A DNA stretch of 64,000 nucleotides from Bagarius yarrelli (lineage: Eukaryota > Chordata > Actinopteri > Siluriformes > Sisoridae): contig VCAZ01000120.1 of NCBI GenBank assembly GCA_005784505.1, positions 819,001 through 883,000 on the forward strand, given 5' to 3'. The notes beneath the pieces were generated by a model. That model made no database searches, was not told the DNA's origin, and was given only the letters and a program-made list of their open reading frames with translations. This document shows, one piece after another, positions 1 to 11,378 of this stretch (position 1 is the stretch's first letter; each line of letters begins with the position of its first letter). Position numbers and translations under genes: made by a program.

Positions 1-712
1 GTACTTTGGCAATATTTATCGTAATTATAACATCCACAGCCACTGTTTTGCCGACGACACTCAGCTTTATCTGTCTAGGAAACCTAATTCCACACGTCCA
101 CCCACCGTTCACCAAGTCCTAGATCACCTTCATCTTCCTTAAGTTAAGTATTTACAAAACCGAAATTGGCACTAAATCCTCACTATCCAAAGTCAACAGC
201 TTCACCCTCACAAATGACGGTTCCTCAGTCTCTTTCTCTCCTTAGTCTGGGTGTCATCCGTGATAGCTAATTTCCATCCACGCAACATTATTTGTCTCTG
301 TCCACTCCACTTCTATTCTCGTTTACAGCTTGCTTTCCTCTCTTATTGACTATCGTAATTCTTTCCTTTTTGGTATCCCTCATAAATTCCTCCATGAGCT
401 TGTCACTGGTCAAAAATTCAGCTCATCATCACCAAAACCCCCTCTTTTCATCACATTCCCTGTTTTACAGAAACTTCATTGGCTTCCGTTCATTGGCTTC
501 GTTGGCTTCTTACCCCTCCTTATCTGTCTAATCTAATTCACATCGCCACTTCCTCTCGTTCTCTTAGATCCTTTTCTTCCATTTTTCTTTCTGTCCCCTG
601 TCTGTCTTGGTACCACAAGGAGCAAAGGTTACCGTCTCATGTTGTTTGTATATCTCTGTAAAGTGTCCTTGACTGTTATGAAAGGTGCTTATAAATAAAA
701 TGTATTATTTTG
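1..712 (+). mobile_element. 5'-truncated L2-type LINE, reverse transcriptase remnant and 3' tail
   Basis: Position 41 onward encodes HCFADDTQLYLS, containing the F/Y-ADD catalytic motif of non-LTR reverse transcriptases. Downstream, in shifted frames, come phrases usual in the C-terminal half of fish L2-clade RT proteins: DYRNSFLFGIPHK (about 345-385), LQKLHWLP (about 465-490) and PPYLSNLIHIATSSRSLRS (about 513-570). The element ends near 676-712 in a tail with 'ggtgcttataaataaaatg', typical of L2 3' ends. Several frameshifts and stops show the copy is dead. The 5' part lies outside the window or was never inserted. The clade is inferred from recalled motifs; the RT identity is direct. Confidence 0.85.
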
Positions 713-1054
713 TTATCATATATTTGTCAAAAACAGAGGAAAAAAAATAATTAATAAATATTTTTTCTGTTTTTTCTGGCATCGGTAAAAAAAAAATTAA
801 TTCGGTCGATCTGTAGTTTTTACGATAACAATAACACAATGCAGTTGTGAGAGCTTGAGCAGTCTGAGGTAGTAAGTGTATGACTGAACATGTGACTGGG
901 TAAAAGGGTTCACTTGTTTCAACATTTGACGAATCAAAGTAGAAAAAAAATAGATGAGAATAATAAAATAGATTAAAATTATAATAAGACCAAAAACTCA
1001 AATTATTACGTTTTTACAACATCGTCATCATCATGTAACCTTCCATCTCTCTGG
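713..1054. other. AT-rich noncoding DNA
   Basis: AT-rich sequence directly after the LINE tail, with A and T runs. No motif or splice-flanked open frame is visible. Confidence 0.5.
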
Positions 1055-1234
1055 CTCTAAAAACAAGCCCCAAAACCCTACTGGAGGAGATGAAGATGAT
1101 GTCATCTTCGCTCAGATAGAAGAGCAGATCCACATGTTAGATACTTCCTCTGTCACTGAAACGTTAAAGAAGCGGAGCTGGAGGGGCAGCAAGTGCTGCA
1201 GATGCTCAGGGATGAGAGGATGATGGAGCTTTAA
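1055..1234 (+). pseudogene. Possible decayed coding fragment with one frameshift
   Basis: From 1083 one frame reads GGDEDDVIFAQIEEQIHMLD and continues about ten codons. Near 1166-1174 it must shift by one base to continue as ELEGQQVLQMLRDERMMEL, then TAA at 1232-1234. The composition (acidic, then heptad-like helix) looks like real protein and is unlike the surrounding AT-rich DNA. I do not recognise the family. It could be a retroposed or relict last exon, or a live exon with a sequence error. No convincing splice acceptor is visible, which favours a relic. Confidence 0.3.
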
Positions 1235-4200
1235 TTACATAACTCATAGTTCCTGTGGAAGTCTGGGATTGTTCAGAAGAGTGAGGGATTCTATTTGTAA
1301 ACTTGGCTTCATTCTCAGAGATGTAGAGATACTCCAGACCAGGATCCTCCAGGAGACAATATACAGAAAGACAGACAGACAGACGCAACGAATCCAAACT
1401 CAAAGAAGATCTTCTGGTCCAGAGCTTAAGGATAAGTTGGTCTGGGTTTAAGTGGGATTAATAGTAGGTCAAATGGTTTCACATACCAATTTTTCACCTG
1501 GCACCTGCTACCTCATCAACATCTGGAATCTTCTTGCTATCTTCTATTTTTAATCTTTTTTAATTTTAATCATTTTTAATTCCCTGACTATCCCCTTTAT
1601 GAACACTTTTCTTTTCTGGAGCGTTGGTCTTATTTTTTGGCATTGTTAATGTTGGGTCATAAAATAATGGCAAATCTTAAGCTGATCTCTGTGAAGAAAG
1701 CTCCGAACACTGATTAGGATCTGGGCAGCAGCTGAGGACATTTTTCGGTGGAAAAACACAGCCCAGATTCCCAATTGGGCTTCGGTTCTAGCACTGGTAG
1801 AAAAGTGGTACCACAGAACCATCCAACTAAACAATTACACATGATCTATTTACACAGAGATTTTGAGATAAAGCCATGTGGGAATCTTCAGGCCCTTAAG
1901 TGCTTAAATGAAATAGATGCATTTCACTCTGGATAGGGATGTCTGCCAAATACCAGAAGTGTGAATGTAAATCACGTAAGTTTCACCACATCATGACGTC
2001 ACTCGCCGCGGCACATCTGCTTTAGATCAATAGAAAAAGCAGATCGTTTTAGTGAGTTTGAGAATTTCTACTGCAAACATGCTTTAAGACGGTACATGCG
2101 CACAGCCAGAGTTTAACAAGGACAGCTGACATTTACTTGCCATTTGTTAGTGCTACTCGGTGTCACAAAGAGGTCCAAACTATTTGCTTCTAATTTGTCC
2201 ATAATTGGACAGAACACTAAAAACACACACAAAAAATGGCCCCACTACGGTGAATATGCATGCTTTTCTAAACGGCTTTGAGAAAACTGTATACAAAACA
2301 CACAAACACACACACACACACACAACTTCTGTTCAGCGTCCCCAGGCATGAAACACCCCATAATAATCCAGTCCAATTACTGGCATGTCTTTCACACTCT
2401 GCCGATCCAGGACAGGGTCACGACCTCCTCTAAAAGTTCACAACCCCCCCCCACACACACACACACAATATACACACAGCGTAGTGCAGACATCATTAAC
2501 AGAAACATCTTAATGCTGCAGTCTCCCCATCACACTGATCCAAACCTCTTTTTCTACACTCCATAAAACCAGTTTAATTTCAGCTTCTTTTGAAGTATGG
2601 AAGCTGGAGAGAGACGCAAATGCTGAATTGCCATTTAAGGTGACATCACAAAAAAGAGCAATGTCCTCTCAGAGCAAGCCATGACTCGCAATTCTCCCGG
2701 GAGATCAGAGAGCTCAAAACCTACTGCTATTCTTACATGGGAAACTGAGACTGGCGCCAATTTCGGCTACTGCTAGAACAAAACCAGAGGAGATGATCAC
2801 GGAGACAAAAGAGCTTCAGGCGCACATCAGCGAGTCTGAATAGCGGTAAAAGACGCGCAATTCCAGAGCATATCACACTCATTGTTGCGTGAGCAGACAG
2901 CTGATCGAAGTGACTGTCGCTCGTCCTGAATGTCATGATTGCTTTTTGTGGCTGCGCACTGCCCAGACAATAAACTCATAAAGTGAATAGGGTTTAAATC
3001 ACTTTTAATCACAGCACTGCCTCTGATTTATATCAGCCTGTTGTGCTGCTCACTGACCCAGAACCTGCAGCGTCCATAGAACAACTGCCAGAAATATAGG
3101 AGAAAAATAAATCTGGGTAATGTTTACAAAATTTTACATAATAATTAAACAGCATTTGAATTCTTCTCCATACATTATTAGTATGACTCTATTTTGTAGT
3201 AAAAGGCCATATAAACCAGCTTATTGCATGAACTATTAGACCTGCACAAATTCTGTATTATCTGTTTATGTTATGTACTGTATGTACACATTATTCTTTT
3301 GCTGTTCATTCTGTAAGTTGCCAGGTCGTAGGAAACACTACACTGATTAAAAAAGGCTCAGTCAATTTGTCATATTTGAACTCTTTTAACAGAAATTTGT
3401 AAAAAAAAATCTGTACAAAATAAAACCAGTAAAGCTTAAAGTTTACAACTTTTACAACTAAAGAATACTTAAAGTAGATAGAACATACAGTAACTAGTAC
3501 ACTAACAATATTTCTAGTTCACTTCAAAGTGGACTTTCATAATAAAAATTTCACTTTGTATTTCAGTACAAATTAAGTTGACTTCTTAATGTACTATTAT
3601 AAACTTAAAATAGTTCACTCTCAAGTTAGTTGACTATTTTGTTAACTCGTAATTAATGATAGTTACTCATTACAGAAAGGAGACTCAGGATTTAGACTTC
3701 AACTGACCTTCAGTTTATTGTAACACGTGCAAACTTCCCACTCTCTTTTGCACCTGAGGCAATATAGGGCCATTCTATCACCTGGAAGGTGAGAGAAACC
3801 TAAAGGAGAACCTGTGGGAAACTAAGAGGATGTGAAATTCCACAAACAGTATCATGTCCCTGGAAGGTCTATGGCTGAGAATAATCCAAAATAAACATGA
3901 CTTCATGTGGTGAGTCTTTGGCTTAGTGGCTTTGTGCAGGAGACGTATTATACAGAACGTAAAAGAAACAGCAGCCTGGGCAACCTTAAGACCAAAATGA
4001 GGAAAAAGGGGGGACTTCACTTTATAGGCTGTTTAAAAATATTTATTATCATTGCTTTTGAATTACAGATCGTACAGCTAGCAAAAAAAACCTTCTCTTG
4101 TCTTGTTGAAGGCACTTCAGAGTTTGTCTACCTCCTCTAATCATCTTCACTAAGATTCAGTCCTAAGAAAATAAACCAGACAAGACCCCAGCTCTTTCTC

Positions 4201-5738
4201 CGCTGCCTCCTCCGGTTTCACAAAATTTGTGTTGTATAGACACGGAGTCTCCTCGACTCCAACATGACCAAGACGATGACATGATAAGGACGTTTGCGGA
4301 AGCTAAAGATAAGAACCGCAGTTTTAATGTCTACCTGAAGTTCTGTGACCGGAAGAGCATTAATTCAGTACTTATACTCTGTTTATAGAATCCAGAAAGT
4401 TTGATTGAGCAGAGCAGAAGGATTGGTGATTTTCTTGGTTTGGAAAGTTTTATCTGAGTTCAATTACGAGCTCTACCAATATGTCATTGCTGGACCCCTG
4501 AGCAAGGCCCTTAACTGTCAACTGTTGGGTTGGATTAAAAATTAGATACATTTAAGTCGCTTTGTGTAAGAAAATGCCAGAAATGTAAATGTAAAGACAT
4601 TTAAAAAATTTGGAAATTGGCATATGGTGTAGAAGGAACAGAGAAACTGAAAAGAAGGAGGAATGTATCCAAGTCAATTTCCAGGTTCTTCAAAAGTTCT
4701 TTAAAGACTCATAGATCTTCTCAAATACATTTCAACAGTGGAAAATAATCAAACATAACACTAGACTTTAGGGGACAAAAAACAAAAAGAAACTGTTCAG
4801 CTTAGCTGCTGGGCTACATATGAATAGATAAACTACATCCTGGCATTTCATCAAATATTTGGAGGTCAGAATTAAAGCAAACCCATATAGCAGAGCAGAA
4901 TATGTTTTTTCTCCAGCCTCTGCTGACAGGAAGTTCACCTAAACAAGTTTTGACAGCCTTTAGTTTAACATTTATGCTAACTTGAGCCTACACATATCAT
5001 TTTCCTGTCCTTGAGAATTTGGTCACCTTTTATCTTCACCTGATCTGATGCAAAGCCTCCAAATCCCAGCGCTGAGCTGAGCGAATGCGGTGAGGTTAAG
5101 TCCTGCAGCACGGATCTGAGCAGGTCATCAGCGCGGTTCATTCTTCAAGGATTTAGTCTTTACTTCAGCAGTGACCCTGAGATAAAGCTCACTCTGAAGC
5201 TGTAATTTACTACCCAGTACAGCACAGAGTAGAATTTCTCTTCCTGCAGGACAATTAGTTTTTTTTCTAAACCTGCCCTTTCCTGTGTTTAGAAAAATTA
5301 CATTGAACAAAAACAGAAAACGTTGACTCAGAGTCCCAAGTTACTTTTTTACTATCTAATTGTTAACGATGGTGAGTATTCTCCATGAATCAGGTCTGGT
5401 GATCGTTAGTTTGCTAGCAATATGATTTACAATTCAGCTGAAAGGTTTTCAAAGTATTCCGACTATGTGAAAAATTCAGGGCTGTTTCATTATGTCAAAG
5501 AGAGAGAAAAGGAGAGAGAGATGGGGAGTGGGTGAAAGAATGCATCAACACTTGCGGTGAGAAGCAGCAGTCACACACAGCTAGCTCTCCAAACTGCTCT
5601 CCAGGGTCAAGCACCGCCAACAAAAGGCAACATTCCTTCTGACTCCAACCAGCATCATCCCAGACACCACCAGGTTTAACATGTTAAATTCAATGTGAAC
5701 TACATTAAACATAAAGATATAAGTGGTCACATATACAA
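1235..5738. other. Noncoding DNA, scattered repeat remnants
   Basis: No gene recognised. It holds a SINE-A tail remnant at about 1888-1975 ('ctctggatagggatgtctgc'), a (CA)n run near 2297-2324, a second near 2451-2469, and an AT-rich stretch at 3100-3660 with repeated 'aactt/agtt' phrases that may be an old MITE. If arhgap29 continues left, this is probably intron. Confidence 0.5.
4465..4592 (+). mobile_element. SINE-A fragment (3' half)
   Basis: Contains 'cctgagcaaggcccttaact', then 'taagtcgctttgtgtaag' and 'gccagaaatgtaaatgta'. This is the body and tail shared by the tRNA-like SINE-A copies across the window. The tRNA-like head is missing. Confidence 0.7.
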
Positions 5739-5751
5739 TAGTGTACAGTAA

Positions 5752-6047
5752 CATTCATTTACATTTGGGTCAGACTGCAGGATTAATCATCAATCAAGTC
5801 CATATAAAGCAGACACGTTTCAAGAACTTGTTTAGGGTCCTTACTGGGGTAGATTGGCAACGATGGGGCTTGAACCCAATCCAATTCTTAAAACAGCAGA
5901 TCTGAGTCCATAGTGTGGATTTATGACATTTGGCAGACAACCTCATTCAGAGAGACAGCCATCATGGCAGCTTGGTGGTACTGGTAGTTAAACCTACAAG
6001 TTTCTAATTGGTAGTCCAACATCTTAACCACTTAGCTACCACTTCCT
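5752..6047 (-). mobile_element. Two degraded SINE-A fragments, minus strand
   Basis: Read on the minus strand, 5752-5895 has a B-box-like 'ttgggttcaagccccatc' and the 'aggaccctaaacaag' segment. A second piece at 5927-6047 has head sequence (complement of 'aaccacttagctacc') and the complement of the 'gtctgccaaatg' tail. Both are internally rearranged, so they are old insertions. Confidence 0.65.
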
Positions 6048-6050
6048 GGT

Positions 6051-6215
6051 GGGTCTGTGTCCTGCAGAGTTTAGCTCAAACCCTAATCAAACACACCTGA
6101 ACCAACTAATCAAGGTCTTGGTAGGTATACTTCAAACTTTTAGGTATGCATGTTGAGACCTCAACTCTGCAGGACACCCCGGCCCTCCAGGGCCCGTGTT
6201 TGGTGACCCCTAAAT
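6051..6215. mobile_element. Palindromic MITE, 'cctgcagagttta' family, copy 1
   Basis: Outer parts are inverted repeats: 'gtcctgcagagtttagctc' near 6059 and 'caactctgcaggacacc' near 6163, followed by 'ggccctccagggcccgtgt'. The inside carries 'aaccctaatcaaacacacct'. A second copy is at 56527-56732. This is a common non-autonomous fish DNA element; the superfamily (possibly hAT) is inferred. Confidence 0.7.
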
Positions 6216-7585
6216 TAGACGCCTCTATTAAGTTATTTTATTTATACAATCTGGAAGCCTACGGATCGGAATCGGCAGGTTGTGAGCTCAGTACCTAGGA
6301 TCATTAAGCAAGGCCCTTAACCCTCAAATACTATTGTAATGTTTATGAGCCTGTTTCTAAAAACCATGATCGGAAAAGAGCTAGTGTTCTCAGTGCTTAA
6401 GATGTTGGACTACTGATGGGAAAGTTGTTTTAAATACCCAGGATTAGTCGGCTCAAAATGTGTCCTTTTTAGGTTTATAGAATACTTTTAGTGTTATAGA
6501 ATACTTTTTTATTGGTTAGTTTGTTTTATGGCACAGAATACACTCTAACTCTAACCCTAATCCTAACACCACTCTCATACTATGCAATAAAAATAAAATA
6601 AATACAACATATTTTTCCCACAGCGTTTTTAAATTCCACATGGTTTCAGGCCTAAACAAGAAACAAACAAAAGAAAGCGATGTATGGATAAGAATTTAAC
6701 CTGTGGACCCTACTGGAGTCAAAGTAACACTAAAAATAGGACTGTTTCATCCCTATAAATTGTACAATTTTAAATTTACTCACGTATACAGATTTCCAGA
6801 TTCCATAAAAATATGATGTAGAGTTTCTGAGATACAAAAAGTAAAAAATCTGAGCATTAACATCTTGGTAACAACAAAACATTTCTCTGTGAAGATGATC
6901 TTTACGAACAAAACCATTAGAACTGTGTATTCAGGTTAAGTTCAGCTAGCTGGGTCCGATCCAAGTCAAGGTAAACCACACGGGACCACACACCCACTTT
7001 TTTAATCTTCACCCACTCTTTCATCATTTTTCTGAAGGTTTCAAAACGCTTCACTTGAGATTAGCAAAAGGAGTGGAGGAAAAAAAAGGTATTTAATTAT
7101 AGACTAGTGTACTACTCTCGAGACATTTTTTCCCCGCTGAATACTCCCACAATGTGGGAATTCACTATTTAAATATCAAGATCAGATGCCTTTCGTGCCC
7201 CACTTTTTCACCCCCGAGAGTAATTCATCACAATGCCAAAAGCTACTTATGAGCCTGCCTTAGCCTATAGCTTTATATGGCACTTTATAAAACTGCCATG
7301 CAGAAGAGAAATTTGGAGTTTTCCCTTGGACAGAACACTTTTCTCACTTTTTCTCCTCCAGTTGTCAGTGTCCATATTTTTATTTGAAGGATGCAAACGA
7401 TATACCAAGTGAAAAGCTTAAGTTACTCTAGGACTTGAACTTCTTTGCTTTGTTCCTCTTCCTCTTATTCCCTCTCTTTAGAAAAAAACTCAAAACCTGC
7501 CAGAACTTAACCCTGGGTATAAATCAAATCTTGCCTATTGTACTGCTAACATAAAGCATCATTACAAAGAAAATGACAAGCAGAA
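6216..7585. other. Noncoding DNA, no gene seen
   Basis: A SINE-like scrap at 6240-6330 ('aagcaaggcccttaaccctc') and a short telomere-like stretch near 6545-6570 ('ctctaaccctaatcctaac') are the only recognisable items. A similar telomere-like stretch occurs near 7823-7845. Both are too short and imperfect to be true interstitial telomeres. Confidence 0.45.
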
Positions 7586-7674
7586 CCAATACAATAACCT
7601 GAATTGGGTTATTTCACTGTGACTTGCATTACGCAAGTCACAGTGAAATAACCCAATTCAGGTTATTGTATTGG
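7586..7674. repeat. Perfect 42-bp inverted repeat with 5-nt loop
   Basis: The left arm is 7586-7627, the loop 'attac' is 7628-7632, and the right arm is 7633-7674. The right arm is the exact reverse complement of the left over all 42 bases (the inner ends are 'gacttgc' and 'gcaagtc'). It would form a very stable hairpin in DNA or RNA. It lies about 2.1 kb into the presumed first intron of arhgap29. It may be a recent inverted duplication, a short MITE, or a cloning or assembly artefact. Confidence 0.95.
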
Positions 7675-7959
7675 GAGATTTCAGGTCCTTGTTAGGTCCT
7701 CTCCCAACAGATACCGCAGGTTAATGACCGAAGGGGCAAAAGAAAATAGAATGATCTGAAAACTAAAACCAACACAACAGAATCAAACAGCAAATTGCAG
7801 ATAGTTACTACAGAAAGTAACCTAAGCCTAACCCTAACTCTAACACTTGCATGTAAGGTAAAGGAAAACGCAAACAAAAATCTTTTAGAACATGACTAGC
7901 GGAGAACTCTGAAGTAGTTCTGGCCCCTTAGGAGACAATGTGAGTGGTTTTATCCATTG

Positions 7960-9700
7960 TAACAAGTTGGATTGGGTTTAGTCCCTTGAAAAATATTCAG
8001 GGCCAAGAATTATTTCTGACCTAGAAGCATTGTTATAACACTGGCTCTTAAAGCATTACAAATACTTTCAGACTGAGAATAATAGAGGTTCCTCCAACTT
8101 TTTAAGCTTTAGGACTAAGAAACTTTGAGGGCTTAGTCTTCATGCCAGTGAGCATTATGGTGGCTTTTAGATTAAGCCACTGTAAAAATTTTGTTAGCAT
8201 TGTTATAGCTTTGGAAATGAGCGCTTTGGACCTTCAACCACTGTAATTACTTTCAGACTGGCGACATTTGGTATTTAACCAATTTTAGATATAATTTTAG
8301 AAGACAAAGAAAGTAGGATTTTGTTAACCATTGCTTTAAGTTTGGATCCTTAAACATTGTAATCAGACATGGAATGATTACTTTCAGGTTCAACCAGTGG
8401 TCAGTCTTTGGGTCTGACAACTTGAATGGCCTCGAATCTTACATATTCAATGTTAGGATGATGTGTGTTAAAACATAAAATAAGTATTTGGTAAATTAAA
8501 TTATTAGGATTTTGGATCACTGTGAACCACAAAATATAAAAATGAGGATAGTTATTGTCGTAGCATCGATAGAGCTTGGGAACCAATTGTTTTGGAGCTA
8601 CCACCACCACTGTCATACTTGGGATACCTGAAATTCTGGATCATGAACCATAGTTTACTCTTTCTTACACACAGAGAACTTTGGTGGTCAATCAACCAAT
8701 TCTACAGCTTTGAGATTAAAATATAATGGCTTGATGACTCAACCCTCATTATAACTCTGGTGTTGGAAATAGCGTGAAACCAGCCACTCTGTTAAAGCTG
8801 AGGGCCCAGTCACAGTGAAACATTATTAAACATTTTCAGGAAGAGGTACGATAAGTTTGAGGCTACGTTTTTTAAGAATTCACCAGAAAGTTCAGCCAGT
8901 GTAAATTCTAAGGATAAGACCTTTCAGGTCTCATTTTCAGAGAGGTTCTGGGAAGTGACCATTGTAATAACCAAATGATGAAGGTCCAACCATTAAAAAA
9001 CTGAACTGCAACCATTGATCTAACCTCAGAAAAGAATGTCAAATATACAACTCTTGTGATTACTCTTAGACCAAGAACACTGAGGGCTTAATTAAAGTTT
9101 GGGTCAAAGGACATTAAGTTGAAACCAGGCTTTCAAGCTTTTGGACCCATAATTTTGGAGGTACAAACCTTATACTAACTTTATAAATAAGACCTTTGGA
9201 TCAAGCAACTGTAATTACTTTTGGACTGACATTAAAAAGCCAAGCACTGCTACAAGACTGAGAATGTTGCCTTCTAACCTTTTACTGAACTTTGAGTTTT
9301 TACCCATTGACAAAGCTTTGAGACTGGAAACATTGGGGTACATTGTTACAGCACTGGGACCAACCATTTTGACCAATAACCATTGTTATAACATTGGAAA
9401 TAGAGGCTTGCTGAAGGTTTATAATTTATAATACACTTTAACACTTAGAACAGCAACTTATTACAGTCTTTATGGGTTTAAGACTAAGAAGCTCTTAAAC
9501 CCATGTGACCCATGTAGATCTTCAACCCATGTGATATTTTCAGGACTGAGGGCACTATAAACTATAGCAAACTACAAGTTATTATAAGTGGAAAACTGCT
9601 GACGTTCCAAGCATTAAGCAGATTAGGAAACCTGGGAGTTCCATCACAGCAATAACTTTGCCACTGAGAAGACTGGGGGTACCAGATCAGAAGTTTGAGA
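7960..9700. repeat. Long degenerate tandem array, about 60-bp phrases
   Basis: Phrases such as 'accattgtaatta', 'actttcagactgagaa', 'attgttataac' and 'ctttgagac' recur dozens of times at irregular spacing of roughly 40-70 bases. Examples are near 8030-8075, 8190-8255, 8350-8390, 8960-9000, 9060-9090, 9200-9240 and 9320-9400. It looks like an old, heavily mutated minisatellite. It has no open frame and ends about 40 bp from the arhgap29 exon. Period and copy number are estimates by eye. Confidence 0.55.
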
Positions 9701-9743
9701 CTAAGAACTTTCGTAATCATTTTAAAAATAAACTAAAATTCAC

Positions 9744-9975
9744 CTTTGGAGTTAAACACTTCCTTAAGATGAAGCAGCACATCTGCAAATTTGCGTACAT
9801 CGCTGACCAGCTGCATGATGTATTCCGGGTCGGAGCTCAGAGACTCACACTTAATCAAGCCGGCTCTAGAATTTGATCCTGGACCCGGTGGAAAGAAGTG
9901 TAAGCTGGAGAATCGCGTCACATCTGGGTGCTTGTTTCCTAGGCTGCTTTGGTGCAGCATCTCGCCAGCGAACAT
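9744..9975 (-). CDS. arhgap29: Rho GTPase-activating protein 29-like, N-terminal coding exon
   Basis: ARHGAP29 is a cytosolic RhoGAP, mainly acting on RhoA, with F-BAR, C1 and RhoGAP domains; only its extreme N-terminus is encoded here. Translated on the minus strand, the exon ends with SLSSDPEYIMQLVSDVRKFA followed by a DVLLHLKE helix. Human ARHGAP29 has the corresponding DPDYI..LVNDIRKF..LLYLKEA near residues 40-65. The exon ends at a donor (complement of 'attcac|cttt', AAAG|GTGAAT) in phase 1. The start is the first ATG after an in-frame TAA, at 9975; the ATG at 9960 (MLHQSS..) is an alternative. The remaining exons were not found in 1-9740, so the first intron is long. Other ARHGAP family members (GMIP, ARHGAP45) fit less well. 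Confidence 0.72.
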
Positions 9976-10260
9976 CCCAGCCGCAGATGGCTTGATTTAA
10001 ACTCGCTTCAGTTTTATCAGCTTCCACACACGTCCTCAGCGGCAACGCCGGTTCCTGGAAACAGAACAGGTATTACACAGGCTGGAAAGAGACGTGAAAG
10101 ACTCGAACTTTGGACTTCAAACAAGACTAAACCCTGTACAGGTCTATGAAAGATGAAGGTTCTTATGAATTCAGACAGATAATAAACTATCCAGCCCATT
10201 CTGACATGCTGGGAACTCTGGTCTGCAGATATTTAGGGTACTTATCGATACACCATGTAA
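9976..10260 (-). promoter_or_regulatory. Probable 5' UTR/upstream region of arhgap29
   Basis: This is immediately upstream of the minus-strand start. It is of moderate GC content, free of recognisable repeats, and ends at a (CA)n tract. A 5' UTR is expected here from position alone. No TATA box or obvious initiator was identified. Confidence 0.3.
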
Positions 10261-10261
10261 T

Positions 10262-10328
10262 AAACACACACACACACACACACACACAGCTGTGTTCCCA
10301 CTACACACACACACACACACACACACAG
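10262..10328. repeat. (CA)n microsatellites split by a short spacer
   Basis: Two (CA)n runs are separated by 'gctgtgttcccacta'. The same spacer flanks the (CA)n run at 10700-10762, so the unit 'cagctgtgttcccactacac' has been copied around the intervening SINE. Confidence 0.9.
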
Positions 10329-10429
10329 TTTTAAAATAAAACATTCAATAACAAAATTATACAACTATAGAAAAATATAGATACAAAAAAATAAAAAATA
10401 TAGATTACAAGTAGTTTATTAAGTAGATT

Positions 10430-10680
10430 TTAATGGGGGCAGTGGTGGCTTAAATGGTTCGGCAAGACCCTTAACCCCTTCCTGCTGTATCATAGCTTGA
10501 CCCTGCGCTCTGACCCCCAACTTACTAAGATGGGATATAAGAAAAAATAGTTTTACTCTGCTGTAAAAAATTGTGACAAAATAAATGCATTTACATTTAA
10601 TAAATGCAAGTAAGGGCCCCTGAGTAAGGCCCTTAGCCCCCAATTGCTCAGCTGTATAAAAAAAGATCTAAGTCACTTTG
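10430..10680 (+). mobile_element. SINE-like insertion, composite
   Basis: The first part has 'cggcaagacccttaacccct' then 'gctgtatcatagcttgaccc', matching the copy at 52065-52290. The second part (10610-10680) is a SINE-A body: 'cctgagtaaggcccttagcc', 'caattgctcagctgtataaa'. Two different SINE tails are therefore joined. Confidence 0.65.
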
Positions 10681-10699
10681 GCTATAGTAGTGGGAACAC

Positions 10700-10762
10700 A
10701 CAGCTGTGTTCCCACTACACACACACACACACACACACACACAGCTGTGTTCCCACTACACA
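10700..10762. repeat. (CA)n tract with 'agctgtgttcccacta' flanks
   Basis: The phrase 'agctgtgttcccactacaca' occurs on both sides of a (CA)n tract and repeats the arrangement at 10262-10328. Confidence 0.9.
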
Positions 10763-11040
10763 CACATTCCACTTCTACCAGATTTCAACCTATTCTGAGA
10801 AAGAAAAAAAAACACCCGAATGGAAAGTGGGAATAATCCGCAATATTAAAACTCAATAATCATTCAATAAAGTCATCATCCAAAAAATCCGAAAAGTCGC
10901 TTCGCCTTTCGGACCATTTTATCTCCTAAAACATTTCAAAGCGAAACATTTTTAACATGTGTAAAAGTTTAAAGAGTGAAATTACTCACGTGCGAAACAT
11001 TCCGGCGTCGGGAAAGAAACACAATGTAGCGGTAATCCAG

Positions 11041-11065
11041 AGAGAGAGAGAGAGACAGGGAGAGG

Positions 11066-11156
<91 letters not shown>

Positions 11157-11215
11157 AGAGAGACTGAGAGAGAGAGAGAGAGGGAGAGCGGGAGAGAGAC
11201 TGAGAGAGAGAGATT
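11041..11215. repeat. (GA)n polypurine tract
   Basis: Nearly uninterrupted purines on the plus strand with sparse C and T breaks. Long apparent (LS)n frames on the minus strand are a by-product of the repeat. Confidence 0.95.
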
Positions 11216-11378
11216 CCACTATCTCCCACGTTAACTGCTCATAAACCACGCCCCTTTAACAGTCCACACACCGCCCAAAGTCTGCACCGGCCCCGCCCCT
11301 TTCACAGTTAACCACGCCCCTGTAGTGCCAAGCCTGTTTAGAGTAAAAACTTTAAAGACTTGAGAAAGAATTATGTAT

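Noticed and set aside
6545..6570. Interstitial telomere-like CCCTAA repeats
   Set aside because: Only a few imperfect units; also seen near 7823. Too short to mark a fusion point.
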